A DNA stretch of 25,155 bases, taken from positions 1-25,155 of the IMG/VR virus record IMGVR_UViG_3300010885_023846, one strand, 5' to 3'. The DNA is from a virus. A model generated the notes under the pieces. The model made no database searches. It saw only the letters and a program-made list of their open reading frames with translations, and was not told the DNA's origin. The position numbers and the translations under genes are program-made. Of the stretch, positions 22,143-25,155 are shown piece by piece. Positions within the stretch are counted from its first letter, which is position 1. Each line of letters opens with the position of its first letter.

Positions 22143-22679
22143 ATGAAGCTATACGATGTGATATATGCTGACCCTGCTTGGAGGTATGACTTTGCCGAAA
22201 CTGATAATAGAAAAATTGAAAATCATTATCCGACAATGAGCATAGAAGAAATTTGTGCGTTGCAAGTGCCTACAAAGCCAAATGCAGTGCTTTATATGTG
22301 GGCTACTGCTCCGAAGCTGAAAGAGGCAATGCAAGTGATAGATGCGTGGGGATTTGAATACAAGACACACGCAATTTGGGATAAGAAACTGATTGGAATG
22401 GGTTACTGGTTTAGAGGGCAACACGAATTGTTAATGGTTGCAACAAAAGGTAAATTTTCGCCTCCAAAACCCGAACAAGTAATTAGTAGTGTGATTGAAG
22501 CAAAGCGGAGCAAACATAGTAGAAAACCCTACGCAGTAAGGACAAAAATTAAGGAGTGGTTTCCTGATGCTGACAGATTGGAAATGTTTGCAAGAAAGCC
22601 AAACGAATTATTTGTAGAAGAAGATTTTGCGGGATGGGATTTATGGGGTAACGAAAGTCAAAACCTTTTAAAAATTTGA
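22143..22679 (+). CDS. MT-A70 family adenine methyltransferase (cassette gene 4b)
   Basis: The 178-residue protein opens MKLYDVIYADPAWRYDFAET with DPAW at 10-13, then ENHYPTMSIEEIC, LYMWATAPKLKEAMQVIDAW and GFEYKTHAIWDK, the standard MT-A70 order. AWRYDFAETD and the late GWDLWGNE are conserved family spots. It lacks the terminal cysteines of its relative at 20891. The enzyme should methylate N6 of adenine in a short DNA sequence. It is the second MT-A70 of the cassette block and is flanked by the inverted repeats at 21845 and 22702. Confidence 0.85.
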   Translation: MKLYDVIYADPAWRYDFAETDNRKIENHYPTMSIEEICALQVPTKPNAVLYMWATAPKLKEAMQVIDAWGFEYKTHAIWDKKLIGMGYWFRGQHELLMVATKGKFSPPKPEQVISSVIEAKRSKHSRKPYAVRTKIKEWFPDADRLEMFARKPNELFVEEDFAGWDLWGNESQNLLKI

Positions 22680-22701
22680 AAAATTTTAGGAGAGCGTGGG
22701 C

Positions 22702-22733
22702 AAAAAAAGTTTAAAAAAATTATTGCACATAAC
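22702..22733 (+). repeat. Inverted repeat, right copy, ending in attC-like half site 5
   Basis: AAAAAAAGTTTAAAAAAATTA followed by TTGCACATAAC is the reverse complement of 21845-21876 in 28 of 32 positions, including the poly-A/T parts. The last nine bases, GCACATAAC, are the same core as half site 3. The right partner of this attC-like core is not seen; TAGCGAATTGGCGCAAC follows and leads into the next gene. Confidence 0.55.
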
Positions 22734-22776
22734 TAGCGAATTGGCGCAACTAAATTTTATAACCAACTAATAATCA

Positions 22777-23049
22777 ATGATAAGTAGTTTTACTTTGGTA
22801 GGTGGAGAAAATTATAGAATAGTCGGCAAACGTCCGAATCATAAGATATACCGGCTACCATACATAGACAAACAGAATAGACAGCAACGGTTAAAACTTA
22901 TCGCTAAAACTAAATGCGGAGGGTCTATTGGGTGGAATCTGATTATAAACGGGCGTAGTGCTTTCCGTTCGGAAACAGCGGTTAAATCGCTTCTAATTAA
23001 GTGCGATAAAATGGAGTTGAATTTTCGGGAGAAAGGTATGCCGTTTTAA
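22777..23049 (+). CDS. Small plus-strand protein of unknown function
   Basis: The 90-residue protein starts MISSFTLVGGENYRIVGKRP and is basic with two beta-hairpins and a C-terminal helix (SLLIKCDKMELNFREKG). It has no motif I recognise. It sits after half site 5 and converges with the minus-strand gene at 23046, overlapping its end by 4 bases. It may be a last cassette-like passenger or an old phage gene; codon use seems nearer the phage core. Confidence 0.45.
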   Translation: MISSFTLVGGENYRIVGKRPNHKIYRLPYIDKQNRQQRLKLIAKTKCGGSIGWNLIINGRSAFRSETAVKSLLIKCDKMELNFREKGMPF

Positions 23050-23372
23050 AGGCGAAATTTCGATTGCTTTGACTTCGCCCGATTATAAATATCATCAGCG
23101 CTCAATCTTGCGGTTAATTGGCTAACTAACTCCGCTCTGTCCTCATCATTCAAATCATTGCAAATCATACTTACATTTGTAGTGATATCTAATTCGGGAT
23201 GATGTCGTAAATCATGGAATCGCTTATCGAATATTCGACTCATTTCCTGCCCTGATAGTCGAGGTTTCTTTATCTCGAATCTTTCATCTTGAATCTTTTC
23301 GCTCGGTGTTACTTTAGTTCCGAAAACAAACATCGCTCGGATAGCTTGAAATAGTGCGGTTAGCCATGTCAT
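23046..23372 (-). CDS. Hypothetical protein downstream of the lysis genes
   Basis: The 108-residue protein starts MTWLTALFQAIRAMFVFGTK, a hydrophobic, possibly membrane-associated segment, followed by a charged helical region (LSGQEMSRIFDKRFHDL) with QLTARLSADDIYNRA. It overlaps the upstream gene by 4 bases (ATGA). No family is recognised. It is the last of three coupled genes with membrane segments, so a part in lysis or membrane remodelling is conceivable. Confidence 0.5.
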   Translation of the reverse strand: MTWLTALFQAIRAMFVFGTKVTPSEKIQDERFEIKKPRLSGQEMSRIFDKRFHDLRHHPELDITTNVSMICNDLNDEDRAELVSQLTARLSADDIYNRAKSKQSKFRL

Positions 23373-23620
23373 TCTTCCTCTTTCTTCACCTTTATTTCAC
23401 TTGGCAATATAGCCTCTGTTGGCTTATTCATACTCGTTTGCGCTGGTCTATTACGTTCCACCGCCTCAATTACGGTTATACGGGTTTCGTGGTTCGCTAA
23501 CTTCTCATGGTCGGTGCTTATTGTGTTATAAGTTTGAACCACAAAGAAAGCCACTACGCCTAAAAGGATTGAGTTAGCCCACTGGTGCAATTCTATCTTA
23601 CTTGTAGGGAAGTTAGTCAT
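23369..23620 (-). CDS. Small single-helix membrane protein (holin accessory/spanin-like)
   Basis: The 83-residue protein has one membrane helix (WANSILLGVVAFFVVQTYNT) at about 14-33, followed by a short coiled coil (HEKLANHETRITVIEAVERN) and a polar charged C-terminal tail. The N-in helix with a periplasmic coiled coil resembles i-spanin or XhlA-like lysis helpers. It overlaps the previous stop by one base (TAATG) and the next gene by 4 bases. The exact role is inferred. Confidence 0.5.
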   Translation of the reverse strand: MTNFPTSKIELHQWANSILLGVVAFFVVQTYNTISTDHEKLANHETRITVIEAVERNRPAQTSMNKPTEAILPSEIKVKKEEE

Positions 23621-23853
23621 TATTCAGCAGTTTGCCCGGTGAACTTTTCGAGAACTTTCAACAACCCCATGCTACCTGTGATAGTAAGAATATAGTTCTT
23701 TGCTACCAATGACACCCATTCGTCCGGCATAGGCGCAACAATAACGGAGGTTATACCGCAAAGGATAATGGCTGTGTTAGCGATTGTTTTAGCCCACGTA
23801 GGCGAAGGGTTTTTTAGTTGACCGATGCCGAATTTTGTAGTAGTGTTTTCCAT
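23620..23853 (-). CDS. Holin-like small membrane protein
   Basis: The 77-residue protein has two hydrophobic helices, ANTAIILCGITSVIVAP at about 25-41 and NYILTITGSMGLLKVL near 53-68, joined by a short acidic turn. Two helices with a compact length and a position with lysis-type genes make it a holin candidate. Others of this form are simple phage membrane proteins. The endolysin at 18665 lacks an export signal and would need such a pore. Confidence 0.55.
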   Translation of the reverse strand: MENTTTKFGIGQLKNPSPTWAKTIANTAIILCGITSVIVAPMPDEWVSLVAKNYILTITGSMGLLKVLEKFTGQTAE

Positions 23854-23874
23854 AGTGTGAATTTGTGCGCTAAG

Positions 23875-24168
23875 TTAAATAAATTTAGGTAAAGTTTCAA
23901 CGAATGAAATCGGGCTTTCATCGGTTGGATATTCCAACCCATCTACGTGAGCATTTCTAAGTATCCATAATGTTGTCATCCATAGTAGAATATTTTTTGA
24001 CTCAATTCTCCAAGTAGTAATCATAGCGTCCTCGCCATCTACTATCGGAGTATTGGCAGTAGAATTTACATCGCCCAAATTTTCATAGTCCAAAGGGTTA
24101 ATTTGCTCGTTAATAGTAAATACCATTAACGATGTAAGTTCTTCAATATATCCTTTTTTGTCTGTCAT
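23875..24168 (-). CDS. Small tail-fibre-associated protein of unknown function
   Basis: The 97-residue protein begins MTDKKGYIEELTSLMVFTIN and contains GDVNSTANTPIVDGEDAMIT and WRIESKNILLWMTTLWILRN. It is soluble and mixed alpha-beta. It lies 6 bases downstream of the collagen-like fibre gene, on the same strand. A fibre assembly factor or chaperone is plausible from position only. No family is recognised. Confidence 0.5.
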   Translation of the reverse strand: MTDKKGYIEELTSLMVFTINEQINPLDYENLGDVNSTANTPIVDGEDAMITTWRIESKNILLWMTTLWILRNAHVDGLEYPTDESPISFVETLPKFI

Positions 24169-24174
24169 GGTTAT

Positions 24175-25155
24175 TTACTTGGATGGATAAAACATTGGGA
24201 ATTGTACGGATGTTTGAGTAAGCCCGCTATAAGCCTGTGTCGAGCCTAAAATAATATTTGTAACTGATGGCTTTGTAGCGAACATAGTAATACTATTAGC
24301 AAAATCAATCTTGCCAACTGAAAGAGTAGAAGTCGAAACAAGTCCGTAAATTGTGGGTAATGTAACTTGCGCTGAACTATTATAGATAAACCCAACTACA
24401 TAGGTGGTGTTTGCCGCCATTACATAAGGGGTGTAGAATGCTTTGTACTGCCATGTATTATTTGCGCCCTTCCAAATCGCTCCATCATTCGCGGTACTGT
24501 CCACCCATGTAATCGTTCCCGCGCTTAGTGTCCCGAATACGATGCCATTGTAGTTGTCTGCGGTGTAATTCCCCTGTGTACCATGATGCCATTGGATACC
24601 AACTAAAGTATCAGCATTCCCACCAGTATAATATAAGCAATAGCCAACTTGCCCGTCTGCTAATGCCCCTGTTGCTACTGTTCCGCTATTTCTTTCAGGC
24701 GTAGCGTTATAAGTACCGCCTAACATTCTTGAACCTAAATCTCGGTATCTTGCATAAACGTCAACTAATGAACCGCTACCGGTTATTCCTGTTGCGCCCG
24801 TTACCCCGTTCGTTCCAGTAGCCCCCGTTGCGCCATTACTACCATTCGAACCTGTTGCCCCCGTACTTCCGTTAGTGCCATTTGTTCCAGTAGCACCCGT
24901 TACGCCATTTGTTCCGTTGTTTCCTGTTGCGCCTGTTGGACCAGTTACTCCTGTCGCACCTGTTGCGCCCGTCTGCCCCGAACTTGTTATAGATATAAAT
25001 ACCGTTGCACCCGAACCAAAATTAGTTGTGCCTGCACCTCCCGAACTTACTAAAGAAACAGGATATTGCCAATATGAAGTCGATGTACCTGCATTGAAAT
25101 TAGTTGGCGTTCCTGTAACTACCCACGTCTGATAATTACTTGAAACATTTCTATC
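24175..25155 (-). CDS. Collagen-like tail fibre protein (cut by window edge)
   Basis: The open frame runs from the right edge (25155) to TAA at 24177-24175, giving 326 visible residues without any start; an internal ATG at 24726 is not the true start. Residues from 25155 on are beta-rich ([19 protein letters not shown]), then Gly-X-Y repeats such as [38 protein letters not shown] and [13 protein letters not shown], about 60 residues in all. A globular C-terminal domain follows. Short collagen-like stretches act as rigid, flexible-length linkers in phage fibres and are prone to repeat-length change. It is probably a receptor-binding fibre. Confidence 0.75.
   Translation of the reverse strand, partial: DRNVSSNYQTWVVTGTPTNFNAGTSTSYWQYPVSLVSSGGAGTTNFGSGATVFISITSSGQTGATGATGVTGPTGATGNNGTNGVTGATGTNGTNGSTGATGSNGSNGATGATGTNGVTGATGITGSGSLVDVYARYRDLGSRMLGGTYNATPERNSGTVATGALADGQVGYCLYYTGGNADTLVGIQWHHGTQGNYTADNYNGIVFGTLSAGTITWVDSTANDGAIWKGANNTWQYKAFYTPYVMAANTTYVVGFIYNSSAQVTLPTIYGLVSTSTLSVGKIDFANSITMFATKPSVTNIILGSTQAYSGLTQTSVQFPMFYPSK

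Noticed and set aside
19600-22800. Insertion sequence or transposon as the cause of the plus-strand block
   Set aside because: No transposase or integrase frame is present in the block; only modification and small genes are found.
24875-25132. Pro/Val-rich open frame on the plus strand
   Set aside because: It is the antisense reading of the Gly-X-Y collagen-like repeats of the fibre gene and has no independent support.

Overview
The window is a stretch of a tailed dsDNA phage (or prophage) genome, most likely siphovirus-like, from a host in the Bacteroidota. Supporting signs are a VirE/BT4734-type primase-helicase, matches to the Bacteroidota promoter form TAnnTTTG (exact at 13121-13128 and, on the minus strand, at 12252-12245), little use of Shine-Dalgarno sites, GT-rich collagen-like fibre repeats, and small-gene families I associate with phages of this group. 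No integrase, repressor, tRNA or CRISPR is visible. Portal, protease and major capsid genes are not in the window. Both edges cut through late genes (tape measure at the left, collagen-like fibre at the right).

Minus-strand late block, read from about 8.35 kb down to 1: VRR-NUC nuclease, candidate small terminase, large terminase, a tail assembly chaperone with a -1 frameshift extension, small connector/completion-type proteins including a six-cysteine protein, four tail or fibre-like proteins, and the start of the tape measure. Minus-strand replication block, from about 13.0 kb down to 8.3 kb: very small coupled genes, an SSB-like protein ending in DLPF, the VirE-type primase-helicase, a 224-bp spacer full of TGTAACGGG repeats (candidate origin), and a DEAH helicase.

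Plus-strand early block, 13.1-17.4 kb: a consensus promoter, several tiny ORFs, an ERF single-strand annealing protein, a DGQHRL (ParB-like) protein, a Gp157-family protein, a PPC-motif DNA methyltransferase and an HTH protein. It meets a minus-strand block (17.4-19.5 kb) of a small protein, a calcineurin-like phosphoesterase, an M15-type endolysin and a lipoprotein.

The most unusual part is 19.6-22.75 kb. Here the strand switches to plus and the DNA looks more AT-rich. One C5-cytosine methyltransferase, two MT-A70 adenine methyltransferases and two small proteins are separated by non-coding imperfect palindromes bounded by TAAC...GTTA(TGTG). These look like integron attC sites, or an attC-like cassette family. 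The block sits between two minus-strand lysis/late groups, so it may be a cassette array inserted into the late region that supplies DNA modification against host restriction. From 23.05 kb on, the minus strand resumes with membrane and lysis-type proteins and the fibre gene.

All calls rest on reading motifs by eye. No database search was made.
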